This document shows, piece after piece, positions 35,831-47,091 of a DNA stretch of 64,000 nucleotides; within the stretch, counting starts at the first letter, position 1, and each line of letters starts with the position of its first letter. Below the pieces are notes generated by a model that was not told the origin of the DNA, made no database searches, and saw only the letters and a list, made by a program, of their open reading frames with translations. Origin of the DNA: Mantis religiosa (Eukaryota > Arthropoda > Insecta > Mantodea > Mantidae); the NCBI GenBank assembly GCA_030765055.1, contig CM060958.1, positions 80,856,068 to 80,920,067 of the forward strand, read 5' to 3'. The position numbers and the translations under genes were made by a program.

Positions 35831-36111
35831 CAATTGCTGCAGACCCACCGAAAGTGCAACCGCAAAATATGGTAAAATTCTTTAACGCTTATCCGGTCGA
35901 CTAAATGCTAGTGGTTATGGACGGGCTTATCCTACTGACTTCCGTCATCCCGCAGACCCAGAACAGCCCGTCGAATTCCTCTCGTACCTCTTTCCGATTT
36001 GTGTTTTGGAATGCGTGTGGCCTGACCGGCGAGCTAATGCTTTTTGCCCATGACTACGCCCTAGACATCATTTTAGTAAGCGAAACACATCTCCAACCAG
36101 AAATCCTAGGT

Positions 36112-36349
36112 CGCCTCTGTAGCGTAGGTGGTAGCGTGCCTGCCTTACACTCAAGAGGTCCCGAGTTCAAACCTTGGTTAGCGCGAGTTATCTGGATAAG
36201 GCTTCTTCCGGGTTTTGCGCTTATCCTGAAAGAAGAATGTCGGATAAATCTAAACTCTACGGACCCTGGGCTCATTTGAGTATCATTTCAACCATTTCAT
36301 TTATCGTTCCCATGTGACTTAACGCTGGAGGACGTAAATAAAAAAGAAA
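36112..36349 (+). repeat. SINE family B copy, plus orientation
   Basis: The head CGCCTCTGTAGCGTAGGTGG has an A box, GGTCCCGAGTTCAAACC a B box, and the tail GAGGACGTAAATAAAAAAGA ends A-rich. It interrupts the endonuclease coding sequence of the non-LTR relic. Confidence 0.85.
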
Positions 36350-36565
36350 AGGAAAATCAGAAACACATTTCCGAATCCCGGGCTATATCTGCCAACGGAG
36401 GATTGTCAGGGCCATCCTGGGGGTGGCATGGCAGTGTTTGTCAGACAGAACATGATCCATTGTCCTAACCTTCCCTCACGTCTCCAACCTTGGAGGCCAC
36501 GGCAATGTTTCTGGAACTCGGTAGATAGGAAGTTTTGGTGGTACCCATTTACCACCTATCTGATA

Positions 36566-37053
36566 ATATGTGCGAGGATCTACTCCCGTCAGTACTAGAC
36601 CCGTAGGACCAGAACCCGGGCCTCTGGGGCTTTTACCATAGGACAGTACCTATTTTATAAACTGCCCCCCCCCCGCTGCACACGGCAGACAGGACGGATG
36701 TGGATACGCCACTTACGCGCCGGTCCTTAATGGACCAGCTACCATTAACCTTGGTAGGGCCACCGGTGATCTAGCACACCAGCTACTAGCTCTGCAGACT
36801 AGTACCCGAGACTTATGAGGCAACCCTCTACCCCCTCCGGGCGGCCTTAGCCTGGCCGGAGGTACCCAATTTCCCGTGGGTAGCGGGAATACAATGCCCC
36901 CTCGAGACCAACCCAATCCGAACAACTCCCAGAAGGAGGGGCTCGAATGTTCGGCCCGAGGTTCCTCTAGTAACGTCAGAGGTACCACGAGTGCTAAGGG
37001 TCCGCAGCGCCCGCACCACGGCAGCTGAAAGGGACGAATCCCCTCCCCTACGG
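36566..37053 (-). mobile_element. GC-rich retroposon, copy 2
   Basis: It shares long blocks with 19530-20060, such as GTTCGGCCCGAGGTTCCTCT and CCGCAGCGCCCGCACCACGG, and ends at the same CTACGG. Flanks ACCACCTATCTGATA and AACACATATCTGATA form an imperfect 15-bp duplication. It contains a C run near 36665. The insertion sits in the non-LTR endonuclease relic. Confidence 0.75.
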
Positions 37054-38055
37054 GAACACATATCTGATAGGCAGTTCATATCAAATTAGTACCTTTTCAT
37101 CTGGTGATTTCATGGTCGGTGACTTCAGTGTCAAACACCAGCGTTAGCATTGCGGCCGATGGGCAGAAGCCAGACGCAGTGCCATCATTCGCTTTATAGA
37201 CTTGGACCCTCAACTTCAAGTACAGGGTCCCTCGCAACCCACACGTCATCCGTCAGATGGGGGACTGGCATTATTCATCGACTTTGCGGTTAACAATCGT
37301 TTCCCGTTTCAGCTCATACTTACATCAGTAAATGGATTCCATTCCGACCACAATTCAGTGTTGACTGAGATCAACATCAATGTTTGTGAGTCATGATATG
37401 TCGCTTCAAACGCGTTGAGATAGACTGGGAAGAAGTTCAGAATTGCGTTCGCACTTCCATCCCGCCAAAACCCCAACATCACAGAGATCCCATCCCTACT
37501 CTCTTCCTTCTCATCCATAATGACGCAAACTACCAGTCATTTGACAGTCCAACCCTATGTCCCCTTATTCCGGATGCTCTATCTATAGGCATAATTCTCA
37601 TCATCCGCCGCTCCTAGGTGGCACGGGGCTCTATCAGCGACGCCGCACAATCGAGCGCTCCACGAGCACTAAGTGCAAGCGGAGAACAAAATGGCCATGC
37701 TGCACATCAAGGGTGGCGGCATGTGGAGGATCACAAAAACTCTCCGCAACGGTCGATACCTTCCAAGCAAACGTAAATGTGTCCATTTACTATTTTGAAC
37801 GTACTATGCACCCAGGAAAATACTCGCAGGATATCTTTTCCGAACGTGTCCATCGAAAGATGCGTCGATTCTTACGACGTCCCCTCTCCTCGACGCGGAA
37901 CGACTCCCAGTGATTCGTCCAAGTGAACTTCAATGCGCACTCCAACGCCTCAAACATAAAAAGACTGCCGGTCCTGACATCCCTTGTGCTCCTCCAACTT
38001 CCCCTCAACGTCGTACTCTTCTTGACGAGCGCATTCAATATGTGCCTAACCCTGG

Positions 38056-38124
38056 GACAACGATTTTAGTGAAAATAGCGTGAGTTTAGTACGACTTCGT
38101 GTTGTGATTTAGTCATACTGGTAT
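38056..38124 (+). repeat. Left LTR end and primer-binding site
   Basis: ATTTTAGTGAAAATAGCGTG and GTGATTTAGTCA correspond to 40487-40545 of the right LTR. TGGTATCAAGAAG follows three bases later, in primer-binding-site position. Confidence 0.5.
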
Positions 38125-38129
38125 CAAGA

Positions 38130-39290
38130 AGAAGCCAAAATGGGGGAACAATCGTTATGTTGAGGCTGCAACAGCCAGGGTAGACGCTGCATGAGTTTGC
38201 TCTAGCAATGCAGCTCTAATGAAACTTCCAACCATTCATGGTATTGTGACATGAAGCTGCCTACTCTGTCGGTTGGATACGCAACGCCAAGATAGTATAA
38301 GACTATCCTTGGTCTCGTTGAGGATGGAGGCGGCCAAGAAAACAGCTCTCCCTATCTTGAAGACCCGGCGTATAAGTTACGCCGATGATGGGGAGAGAGC
38401 CCAAATGACCTCGATGATCCTTTAGGTGTGTGTTGGAGGTATGGCCGGTCAGGACACCTAGCAAAGAACTATGCCACAGAACTGGCTGTGCCAGTGGGTG
38501 GACGGGAAAACCTGTGAAAGCAGCAGTTAGCGCCCGAGATAATCGCTAGCCATATTTTAAAGGAGATTGTTCGAAAATCGAAGATGGGGAGTCGATACAA
38601 TGTTTGCGAAGACCCCATAGTAGAGAGTGATGGGGCCACCCGGGACATCTGATGAGAGACTGTCTAAACCAAACCAACGGGCGTCTACGCTGGGAATGTG
38701 GTCAATAAGGATACGTTGTCAAGGAACGTCAACGGTGCAATCAACGAGCCGGAAGTTTACGAGCAAGGACTGGCGTGGGGCGTGGCTCGAAGAAGCCGTC
38801 TCTTCAAGTGACGCTATATACATTGGACAGAAGAGTGAAGGATAACCTTATTGTGGATAACAGGATTCAGGGACATAGGGAGGAGGTACTTCGACTCGAA
38901 CGAGACGACAGAGTGTTCCGAAGCCCCAACAAACATCCCAGGGCTTGCTGGGTACAGAGACCACGGCTGGCCCTCCACGAGCAACATGGTTGCAGAGGTG
39001 TACCCAAAGGGCCAACATTCATGAAACTCCATGGAGTGTCGTTAGCTCAAGTTAGCGAGCGATGGGAGGTAGACCCCGTACGATCAGTGAGTCTATAACA
39101 CAAGTTTCATTTGGAATGGCATGCATTGCCCTACTAGCAATAAGGAGTCCTAAGTTCCAACCAGCGAAGCAAAGATCACACTATTTGGAGTAGAGATCAC
39201 CAATAGGATCTACCACATCCAGAGGTTGTCCCAAGGAAAGATACGAAAGATACGAGGCTGATCTTGACTACCAGCCTTAAGGAGAGAGCA
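38130..39290 (+). pseudogene. Gag-like relic with zinc knuckles
   Basis: Two degraded zinc knuckles are visible: CWRYGRSGHLAKNYA near 38430 (two of the cysteines changed to Tyr) and WGHPGHLMRDC near 38630, followed by WECGQ, a stop, GYVVKERQRC. These resemble gag of gypsy-type elements. The following frame to 39098 has no clear domain. A purine-rich AAGGAGAGAGCAG at about 39276-39288 may be the polypurine tract. Confidence 0.5.
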
Positions 39291-39316
39291 GTTTCATGGC
39301 AGCCACAAAGAAATTA

Positions 39317-39512
39317 AATGAGTTACCCTATTCCACCGTTTTTGTTGTTTGCCAGGTGAGGAGCAAACAAAGAATGGAATATTCAAGTACAGCCACTGGC
39401 AACATAATGAGCAAGAAGTACGTACTTCATTATTGTACCATTCAGATTTTACAGACCATTCTATTTGGGAAGATCTAGAAGATTAGGTCCAACTTAAACA
39501 ATGTTCCATTTA
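39317..39512 (+). repeat. Right LTR, first part
   Basis: It starts TGAGTTACCCTATTCCACCG, parallel to 35519, and is cut by the Penelope insertion at about 39513. Confidence 0.55.
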
Positions 39513-40143
39513 AATTAATTGGGAGTCGATTAATAACACAAAACAACACTCACTTTTAAATTGTCCCGGAACCGGTTTCTGAGGCCTTCCCTCTATCTTC
39601 AGCCGTACATCGACTTGTTCTCATTGGTGTAGCTGACAATATTTTGTCATCGGTCTCCTCTGGTGGCGGTTCGAGGAACTTGCTGAACAAATCTTTCTGG
39701 GGGATGTCGAAATTGAATACTTTGTTCCTATTTTTTGAAATAAAGATTTGTTCCCATGTGGACAGTTCTTCTTTTCCTGTTGTATGTTTTAGTAATTTTG
39801 GTTCTGGATTTATGTTGTGGTTTTTTTCCCAAAAATGCGTGGCAACTGCTGATTTTTCTAATTGTTTGTATTTTATGTTCCTAAAGTGTTCCTTTGCTCT
39901 TGTTTCTAAATTTCTTTTGGTTTTTCCAATATAAATTTGACTACAGTCACAGCATTCAATTTGATATATACCAGATTTTTTGTTAGATGGAATGGCATCT
40001 TTGATGTTTGAGTAAATTAGGTTTTTTAAGGAGTAATGGTTCACTGGAGCTAGTTGAATGTTTTGTTTTTTGAAGACTTTTTTGAATTTATCAAAGGCCC
40101 ATGGATGTTCCATTTCTTTAATCCGAGATAATTTTGCTGTCAC
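39513..40143 (-). mobile_element. 5'-truncated Penelope-like element
   Basis: Minus-strand copy with the GIY-YIG coding end and a 3' region terminating in GTTATTAATCGACTCCC, the same terminal motif as in the palindromic units at 22457, 24426 and 59471. Just after the coding end the RNA-sense strand has CTGAAGA, a GAGG..CCTC hairpin, GAAAC, CG and GTT, a hammerhead-like core. It sits inside an LTR. Confidence 0.85.
39556..40143 (-). pseudogene. Penelope GIY-YIG endonuclease C-terminus, about 195 aa
   Basis: The frame is open from the truncation point, with no credible start. It contains WAFDKFKKVFKKQNIQLA, then SGIYQIECCDC and IYIGKTKRNLETRAKEH (GIY, YIG and the conserved Arg), and STWEQIFISKN with the glutamate. 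It ends after PPPEETDDKILSATP and further residues at 39556. Penelope-like elements fuse such a nuclease to their reverse transcriptase to nick target DNA. The reverse transcriptase is missing. The frame shows no internal stop, so decay is limited to the 5' truncation. Confidence 0.85.
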
Positions 40144-40545
40144 AACATTTCTTCCTTGACCGGCAGGCTAAGAAAGGTGATGCAAAAGCTAGCCTCAGGC
40201 AGTTGCTAGTTAGAAGTTGACCAGTGAGTATTGGAGTTGTTGTGAATCAGTTCAGTTTAGCTTAGTTTTGTTGTAAATAGGCCAGCAGAGCATTATTAAA
40301 ATGAAGAGTTAGTTCCATAAGAATTAACAAGCAGTGAGCATCAGTGTCAGTCTGCAAACTGTGGGTTTTGTGAATGGCGAGAAGCAAAAGCAGCAACAGA
40401 GACAAAAAAAAATTCACAGTGCTATGCAAAGTGTTTCCTTTGAATATTTGTAAAGTGAAAGTGACTATGTTAGCATTAAACTAACAATTTTAGTGAAAAA
40501 TAGAGTGAGTTTAGTAAACCTTTGTGTTGTCACTTTAGTCATAAT
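40144..40545 (+). repeat. Right LTR, second part
   Basis: It resumes the LTR at ATTTCTTCCTTGACCGGCAG (parallel to 35745-35770) and ends TTTAGTCA, parallel to 38111. Confidence 0.55.
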
Positions 40546-41234
40546 ACTCACAAGTCACAAATAGGTATTCTCTCACATTGGCTGATATTTTGACTTTGAA
40601 GATTTTATACCTTTTGGAAAAAGTAGAATAGATTTCAGTTTCAGTTATAAGCATAGGATTTCCACTAAATTACATAATGAAGAAGTTAGGAAAAAGATAC
40701 TAATTTGATACAAGTCATTTGTTTATTATAACAACTTTGGTAATCTCTGCATGCTTACGACGATTCTTGAAGTTCGGCTAACAGATGCAACTGCATAAAA
40801 ATATTGAACTGTTTCCTATTTGATCCTGCTTACAATAATATTAGAAAGTCAAAGGGCTCTTAGAGGGTTATCTCCTTACAAATAGAATGATTCAATAGCC
40901 TGTATTTCAACAGCAGTTCAAGAAATAAACCAAGAAGTGTCTGAAGTAACATTTGTTGAATTAATTTGTGACAAAGTGATAGTCATATTCATGAAAGCTC
41001 AGTTATCAACTGTTTTGACATACGTGTTGTAGAAATGAATCATATAAAAAAGATTTTGCATTTTAAGGATGTAAGTGCAGATCGTATGGCTGATCCATTT
41101 TTTCTGCATGCGATACTTGAATGATTTTGATTGTAAAACCAAGTTGGTGACACAAATGTACGTTGCTGCTATAATGATAAACAAATAATATGTGCTATGC
41201 GCATCAATTGAACCTAGTCTTGTGTGTCTGTAAG
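40546..41234. other. AT-rich spacer, nothing recognised
   Basis: No supported feature. Confidence 0.35.
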
Positions 41235-41462
41235 TTATATCAAGAATGAATGAATGAATGAATGTGTAATGTTTAATACCTGCTTTTACTAAATGCTGCA
41301 CCACAGGCAGTGACACTGATGATACATGAGATGAAGATGGAGCACCGGTGGAATGAGATGGCAGAGGAAACTGGAAATCCCGGAGAAAACTCACCCCAGT
41401 GTCATGCTCTCCACACAAATCTCACATGCGGTTGCCTAGGATTGAACCCGGGCCGCCTTGGT
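41235..41462 (-). repeat. SINE family A, best copy
   Basis: On the minus strand CGGGTTCAATCCTAGG is a tRNA-type B box near the head, the body has TTTTCTCCGGGATTTCCAG, and the 3' tail is (CATT)n. The A box is not visible, so the copy is 5'-truncated. Confidence 0.75.
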
Positions 41463-42229
41463 ATATCAAGCTGTTAAGATTTTCTTATCACTATCCAGCT
41501 TTATACTTGCAGTAAGCTTCTGGTGTTAGTCAAATTTTTTAAAGCTAGATTAAAAAATAAGTAACAACTTCCTATTTGAGAAAAGTATAACTATTTAAAA
41601 ATTCAAACCACTAAAGAAACAAAAAAGCCCTCAAAGATTGTTATTTCTACAAAAAAAAAAAAAAAAAAAAAACACCTAGTTCAAAATTGTGTGCTTAACT
41701 GAGATCTATGATTTTTGTGTAGCATGATTTAGTCTATCTCTTACAGTTCAGCAATTATGCAAAATTCATCCAGAATGAAGAGGCTTCAGGGGCTATTACC
41801 AAAAATTCAAGATATACATTTCATTTTTCATGAAAATGTGCATAACATAGTGTTATTTTAACAGAAAATAAACATTTTCTCAACTTTTTCCATGTAAAGG
41901 GTATTTTGGAAATTTGGTTGGGATGGGATTCTTGAAAATCTTTGTGTTAAGTCCTTTGAGGATACTGAATTATATACCAAGTTGTCACACAACCTCAAAA
42001 GCCCCAAAATATATATTTCCTCTGAAATCTTGGTATCACATGTTTGGGTGGAATGCAAACCTTCTCTACTTTCTATGTATGTGGTTGAAAAAGTAAAAAT
42101 CAGAAGGAAAATCATTCTGAAACCTGATAAAACAATTAACCCCAGAAAGGACATTACAGATGCATGGGTTTAGAATACCAAAGTTTATTATTTGTATTTG
42201 GAGGCATTTAATAACAGTGACATCCAAAT
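41463..42229. other. AT-rich DNA with a low-copy repeat
   Basis: It contains a run of 22 A at about 41651. The segment 41760-41850 resembles the reverse complement of 53270-53410 (shared CCAGAATGAAGAGG and TTCAAGATAT blocks). No gene recognised. Confidence 0.35.
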
Positions 42230-42430
42230 TAATTGATAGAACTATTTGTAGTCAGTACAATACATCAACTACATTTTTTTTGAATGACTAGTTTTGGGAG
42301 CTCTTGCTTCCATTTTCAACCTTGAAAGTCTGACTGCAGTCGAAAATGAAATTAACAGCTCCCAAAACTAGTCCCTCAAAAAATAAAAGTGTCAGTGAAC
42401 AGTGTGAAAAATCAACTACAAATAGTTTTA
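42230..42430. mobile_element. Diverged palindromic Penelope-type unit
   Basis: Inverted arms share GACTAGTTTTGGGAGCT and AGCTCCCAAAACTAGTCC, and outer ACTATTTGTAGT with ACTACAAATAGT. The outer motif is also found at the ends of the 18474, 52372 and 60350 copies. The ribozyme-like core is lost. Confidence 0.6.
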
Positions 42431-42769
42431 TCAGCATAGTTTATTTTTGATAACTCATGTATCAACCACACATATGAAGGTGAAACTTACAGAGGTTTGA
42501 AAAAGATGTTATTTTATTTTTATTTTTTATTTTATTCAATGATCGATCAGCAGTACATGCTTTACAGATCCTTGTTGGCTAATTGAATCTCTATGAACTA
42601 TATAATAACATGTAAGGAAAACCAAGTTGGCTCCTATTATCTTCTTAACACTGTGAAACAAGAGAAAAAAAGAGAAAAGAGAAAAATAAGTTAATTAAAA
42701 CAAACAAGTAATCAAAGAGATAAGAACAACAGTCATTGTGAAACAATATTCATAGTTTTTTTTTTTTTT

Positions 42770-45476
42770 TCAATCAGAGTCACTAAGGAGGAGATCCTGT
42801 GGGAGTCGTCTCTTCAGGCGCGTGGGCTGGCGGGTTCGTACGCCGATGTCGTACATCACAGCTCCTGGAACATCTGGCAGGTTTGAAAAGAAGCGGGAGG
42901 CGATCTGACGTATGTACTGGTGAAGAGGAAGGAGACCAAGTTCTTTATGCAGTTGTTGATTTCTTACGTACCAAGGGGCATCCGTGGCAATGCGCATAAA
43001 TCGATTTTGCAGGACCTGTAGCCTTCGGAGATGAGTGTTGCTAGCCGAACCCCATACCTGGGAAGCATATGTGATAAGTGGCCGGACAAGAGATTTGTAG
43101 AGAAGCAGAGAGCATTCAATCCCAAGAGGAGTGTGTCTGTGAAGTAGCGGGCCAAGTTTTGAAAGTCGTCCTGATGCCAACGAGATGAGTCGATCAATAT
43201 GGGCTCGCCAAGTAAGTCTAGTGTCCAGCATTACTCCAAGGTATTTGACGGAGGTGGTAGGAGGTAGCCAGGGAATTGATTCATGCTTAATATGCAATTC
43301 GGGAGAGTTGGAGATGCGACGAAAGCTAAAAATCTTAGCTGCGGTCTTTTGAGTGTTTAGACGTATGCGCCAAGTATCGAACCATTCAACGAGGCAGTCA
43401 AGAGAGGTTTGTAGCGTGTGAATAGTTTTAGGGAGATCTGTGCCGGAATGATATAAAACAGTATCATCAGCGTATAAGGCTATGGAGGTAGGGGCCAAGT
43501 CAGGAAGATCATAGGTATAGATACTAAATAAGATTGGCGCCAATATGGATCCCTGAGGAACTCCTGCTGTAATATGGCGCTGAGATGACTCCATGCCACC
43601 AATGCGAACAGTAAATGTGCGATCTGATAGAAAACTACAAATGGTAGTGAGCAGATACTGTGGAAGTCCAATGCTATACAGTTTGAAGATTAACCCCTCA
43701 TGCCAAACTTTATCAAAGGCATGTGCTACGTCGAGGAACAGGGCGGTTGTGTACTTTCGTTGCTCAAAACCATGAATTACTGTTTGTGTTAAACGTAGTA
43801 GTTGGTGAGAGGTAGAATGTCTAGAACGAAATCCAAATTGGAAGGGTGGAATGATATGGTTTTCAGTGGTATATTTAAGGAGACGGCGAAGGAGAATATT
43901 TTCAAAGAGTTTGGACAAGGCAGGCAGCAAACTTATCGGACGATAGCTGTTGGGGAGACTTTTAGGTTTATTAGGTTTGTGAAACACAATGATTTGAGCC
44001 AATTTCCAAGTGTGAGGAAAAAAGCCAAGTCGAAGACAAGCGTTCAGGATTGAAGACAAATGTGCCAGGGCCTTCTTTGTCAGGTTTTTTAACACAATAT
44101 TGGGAACCAAGTCGTGTCCCAGTGATTTCTTAAGAGAAAGAGAGCGAATTAAATGCCTAAGTTCAGCAGGACTAGTGAAGGAGATTCTGCAGGGAACAGT
44201 TGGTTGGTGTCGAAAAGCGTCAAGTCGCTGTTCTATACTTGGGGTGGTGGCATGAGGTGCGTTTGTGTGAACGTGCCTTCAAAGTGGTCTGCAAGAACTT
44301 CACATTTAGCTTTGACCTCCGTAACAAGAATGTCAGTGGTACGCAGAGCTGGTATAATAGTTGGCTCTCGCAGAAGTCGTCGAGTGGCATCCCAGAGCGT
44401 GTGGTCATGCGGAGAGATGCTCGCCAGTTGTCGTTTGTAGGTCTCAAGGTGATGACGGTCCAATTCGACTTTTACTAGCCGGTTCAATCCATTAAGCTTC
44501 CTACGCAGCCAAGGTCGGCGTTCCCTTTGCCACTGACTCGGATCCTGTGTTTTTCATGTATAAGCTGAAGAATGGGCACAGGTAAGGAAGAAGCAATAGG
44601 AGACCACTTGAAGCAGGTAGTTGAATTTCGCACACAGTGGCATATAGTGTCTGTAAGGTGTTTAATGGCAGCCTCTATGTCAGCTTCAGAGCTAAGTGAG
44701 TAAGTGTGGAGCGCTGAATCCAACTGAGCATGGAACTTATCCCATTGAACATAGCCGTTAATAAGTCGTGGTGCTGAGGGAAATATGTTCGGAGTGAGTT
44801 GAAAGGTAATTAAGACCGGGCAGTGGTCAGAGTCAAGTTCCGCTAGTGTAGACATATACGCTGGAAGAGGGAGATTCTTGTGAATGCCAATGTCGAGAAT
44901 GTCAGGAGTATTAAGAGGATTGGTAGGATAATACGTGGGATCTGTAGGCGCCAAGACGGATAAGCTGCAGGTGTTCAATATGTGGTAAAGGCGTCGGCCA
45001 TTGGGATTAGTAGAGTGGCAGCCCCATGACGAGTGTTTTCAGTTTAGATCTCCGAGAACAAGGGTGCTGCTGTTGGCAGGAAAAAGCAGGGAGAAATAAG
45101 TAGAATTTAGTTTCCGGTTAGGAGACTTATAGGCGCTGATAACAGTGCGATCATTACCATCGGTTGTAGGGAGTTTAATTCCTACCACTTCAACGTCGGG
45201 AACGCCAGGTAAAAATATAGTGGTGAGTAATGTTACGTCGGATCACAATAGCTACACCTCCAGATGCTCTTGGAGCAATCCGATCCTGTCGATGGACTGT
45301 GTATCCAGGAACAGTAAAGGTTTCGTTAGGGAGTGAGTCTCACTGATACAGGCGATGTCAATATTATGCATCGTAAGAAAATGAATGAAAGAAGCGCGTT
45401 TAGCGCGTAGTCCATTAGAATTCCAATTTAGAAGAGTGAGCCGTCTAAGAGTTAGCAGATTACGGTTTGCCATCAT
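42770..45476 (-). pseudogene. Jockey ORF2: endonuclease and reverse transcriptase, broken
   Basis: ORF2 starts at ATGATGGC, overlapping the end of ORF1 by 17 bp. The endonuclease begins LLNWNSNGLRAKRASFIHFL and has ISETH, and later LDSDHCPV near 44840. The reverse transcriptase (open from about 44238 to the stop at 42770) shows SYRPISLLPALSKLFE, FLDVAHAFDKVWHEGL, AGVPQGSILAPILF and YADDTVLYHS, the palm motifs with both catalytic aspartates. The C-terminus has YASQVWGSASNTHLRRLQVL. Frame breaks lie near 45270, 45205 and between 44484 and 44238, and a TGA at 45039-45041 breaks the endonuclease. The reverse transcriptase part alone is uninterrupted for over 440 codons. Confidence 0.88.
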
Positions 45477-47091
45477 GAGGTACTTGAGAGAAGAAGAGTG
45501 AGCGAGCATATTCGGTTAATTGTGGCAGAAACGGGGTAACAAAGACGCGGAATAGCGAACAAAATTTGCTAATGAGGTCAGTGAGAAACGACCAGAAGGA
45601 AGACGATGCGCTAGATTCCTGATTTAGTGAAGGGGGAGAAGACGAAGAACAAGGTTGATGACGAGGAGAGGAAGTAGTAGAAGAAGAAGCAGCAGAGGAC
45701 CTCACTGCCTGAGAATAGGAACGCTGTTCCAAGGTAGGAGGTGATTCTTGTTGCGGAGACTGATGCGGGCGAGGTTGCCTGGATTGGGAGTGTTGTGATG
45801 ACTGCTGCGGGTGTATTGGTTGAGGTTGCTGACCTGGTCGCATCTGTGAAGCTGCTGCTAGACGGAGAGCACCTTGTCCTTGAGGTCGCTGGGAGATGCG
45901 TTGTTTCAATTCCAGATAATGGGGGCAACCCCGATAATTGGCCGGGTGATCTTGACCACAGTTGACACATTGAGCAGGCGTAGTAGGTAACTTACTGCAC
46001 TTAGAGAAATGGTGATCACCAGTACATCGTACACAGCGAGGAGTCAGCTGACAGTAATTTTTGGTGTGGCCATATTGCTGACATCGAGTGCACTGCGGCA
46101 GGTCGGTGTTACGACGTCTGTGTTCAACTGACACAACACTGTACATCAGACGTGTGAGGTTAAGTATTTCCCTACCTCCATCAGTATTTTCTAGCTCAAT
46201 GGCACATATCGGAATAGGTTGTTTGTTTCTTCCTAGCAGACGTGTAACCTTTTTGACAGGAAAGTTAAGGGCGATGAGTTCATCATAAATTTCCTTATCA
46301 CTGAGGGAACAAGGCAGATTGCGGATAATCACTGAGAAAAGTTTGTCAGCTGGGTTCCTGAAAGTGTAAAACTCTTGATTTATTGAATTAAAGTAGGATG
46401 TCAGACGGCGGAAATCGGTTGAAGTAGAGGCAAACACTTTGATAAGAGCACCTCGGAGCTCAGTATGAAAATCTGAGAGTACACACTTTTTAATATCCTG
46501 AAGGAACAGTTGGTAATTCTGAACATTGCGCACACAAATTGGTGGAACTTTCTCCTTGGGTGTGGTGTTAGGAGCTGAATCTGTCTGGTCACAGCTTTCA
46601 GATAAAGCATGGAATCGGTTGGATGTTGGGATAGCGTAAGCATAACGGGAGGTATTAGACTGTTCAGAAGATGGTGCCATACAAAGGCATTTACTTTGAG
46701 TTTCGCAGTGAGAAGGCAGCGAGCGCTGCTCTCGACTGTTGTGATTGCCCAATTTGACTATGTCAATGCCCATGTTAGCATCATGCGGTACACTAGAATC
46801 GAGTGAGTGAGTTGGCTGTGTCAGCTGAAGCTGAGGTGGCCGAAGAACTGATTTACTTACACTGTGAACAGTAGTTATACCAGAGCTCGTAGAAGGTGAT
46901 GAAGCTTGATGAAACGAAGTCTGTGGATTTTGTGGAGGATAAGATGACATAATTTCTAGTATGGACCTGCTCTCCATCTGTTCTGACGATGAAGACTGTA
47001 ATGTTGATGATTCGGAGGTAATATCCATATTGTTAACCACATTTAAAGATGTGCGAACTAACTGGCCAGTATCATGTGCCGCGTAGGCCAT
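45460..47091 (-). CDS. Jockey ORF1 nucleic-acid-binding protein, 543 aa
   Basis: An intact frame from a true ATG (MAYAAHDTG). The first 200 residues are Ser/Thr/Gln-rich and probably disordered. The middle (about 210-330) has VIRNLPCSLSDKEIYDELIA, like the RNA-recognition-type domain of jockey ORF1 proteins. Three CCHC zinc knuckles follow: CTRCQQYGHTKNYC, CVRCTGDHHFSKC and CVNCGQDHPANYRGC. The C-terminus is Gln/Pro/Ser-rich. The protein would bind element RNA and form the ribonucleoprotein. It ends at 45460, with ORF2 starting upstream of its stop in another frame. Confidence 0.9.
   Translation of the reverse strand: MAYAAHDTGQLVRTSLNVVNNMDITSESSTLQSSSSEQMESRSILEIMSSYPPQNPQTSFHQASSPSTSSGITTVHSVSKSVLRPPQLQLTQPTHSLDSSVPHDANMGIDIVKLGNHNSREQRSLPSHCETQSKCLCMAPSSEQSNTSRYAYAIPTSNRFHALSESCDQTDSAPNTTPKEKVPPICVRNVQNYQLFLQDIKKCVLSDFHTELRGALIKVFASTSTDFRRLTSYFNSINQEFYTFRNPADKLFSVIIRNLPCSLSDKEIYDELIALNFPVKKVTRLLGRNKQPIPICAIELENTDGGREILNLTRLMYSVVSVEHRRRNTDLPQCTRCQQYGHTKNYCQLTPRCVRCTGDHHFSKCSKLPTTPAQCVNCGQDHPANYRGCPHYLELKQRISQRPQGQGALRLAAASQMRPGQQPQPIHPQQSSQHSQSRQPRPHQSPQQESPPTLEQRSYSQAVRSSAASSSTTSSPRHQPCSSSSPPSLNQESSASSSFWSFLTDLISKFCSLFRVFVTPFLPQLTEYARSLFFSQVPHDGKP

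Larger units (their letters stand above)
35830..38055 (+). pseudogene. Non-LTR retrotransposon relic (endonuclease region)
   Basis: FRFVFWNACGLTGELMLF and LDIILVSETHLQPE are the N-terminal blocks of an apurinic-type endonuclease domain. PSDGGLALFIDFAVNNRFPF with NGFHSDHNSVLTEI near 37260-37390 is its C-terminal block with the SDH motif. CALQRLKHKKTAGPDIPC near 37930-37985 is the linker before the reverse transcriptase. The frame changes repeatedly, and a SINE (36112) and the GC-rich retroposon (36566) split the endonuclease. No reverse transcriptase palm remains. Confidence 0.7.
35519..40545 (+). mobile_element. Old gypsy-type element with insertions in both LTRs
   Basis: Two diverged related segments are seen. 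The left one is 35519-35830 plus 38056-38111. The right one is 39317-39512 plus 40144-40545. Both begin TGAGTYAC..CTATTCCACCGTTT. Both share a CTTCCWTGAYCGGCAGG block and end AGTGAGTTTAGTA-like to TTTAGTCA. After the left LTR there is a primer-binding-site-like TGGTATCAAG at 38115. The interior has gag zinc knuckles. A non-LTR element interrupts the left LTR and a Penelope copy the right one. LTRs differ widely, so this is old. Borders are estimates. Confidence 0.6.
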
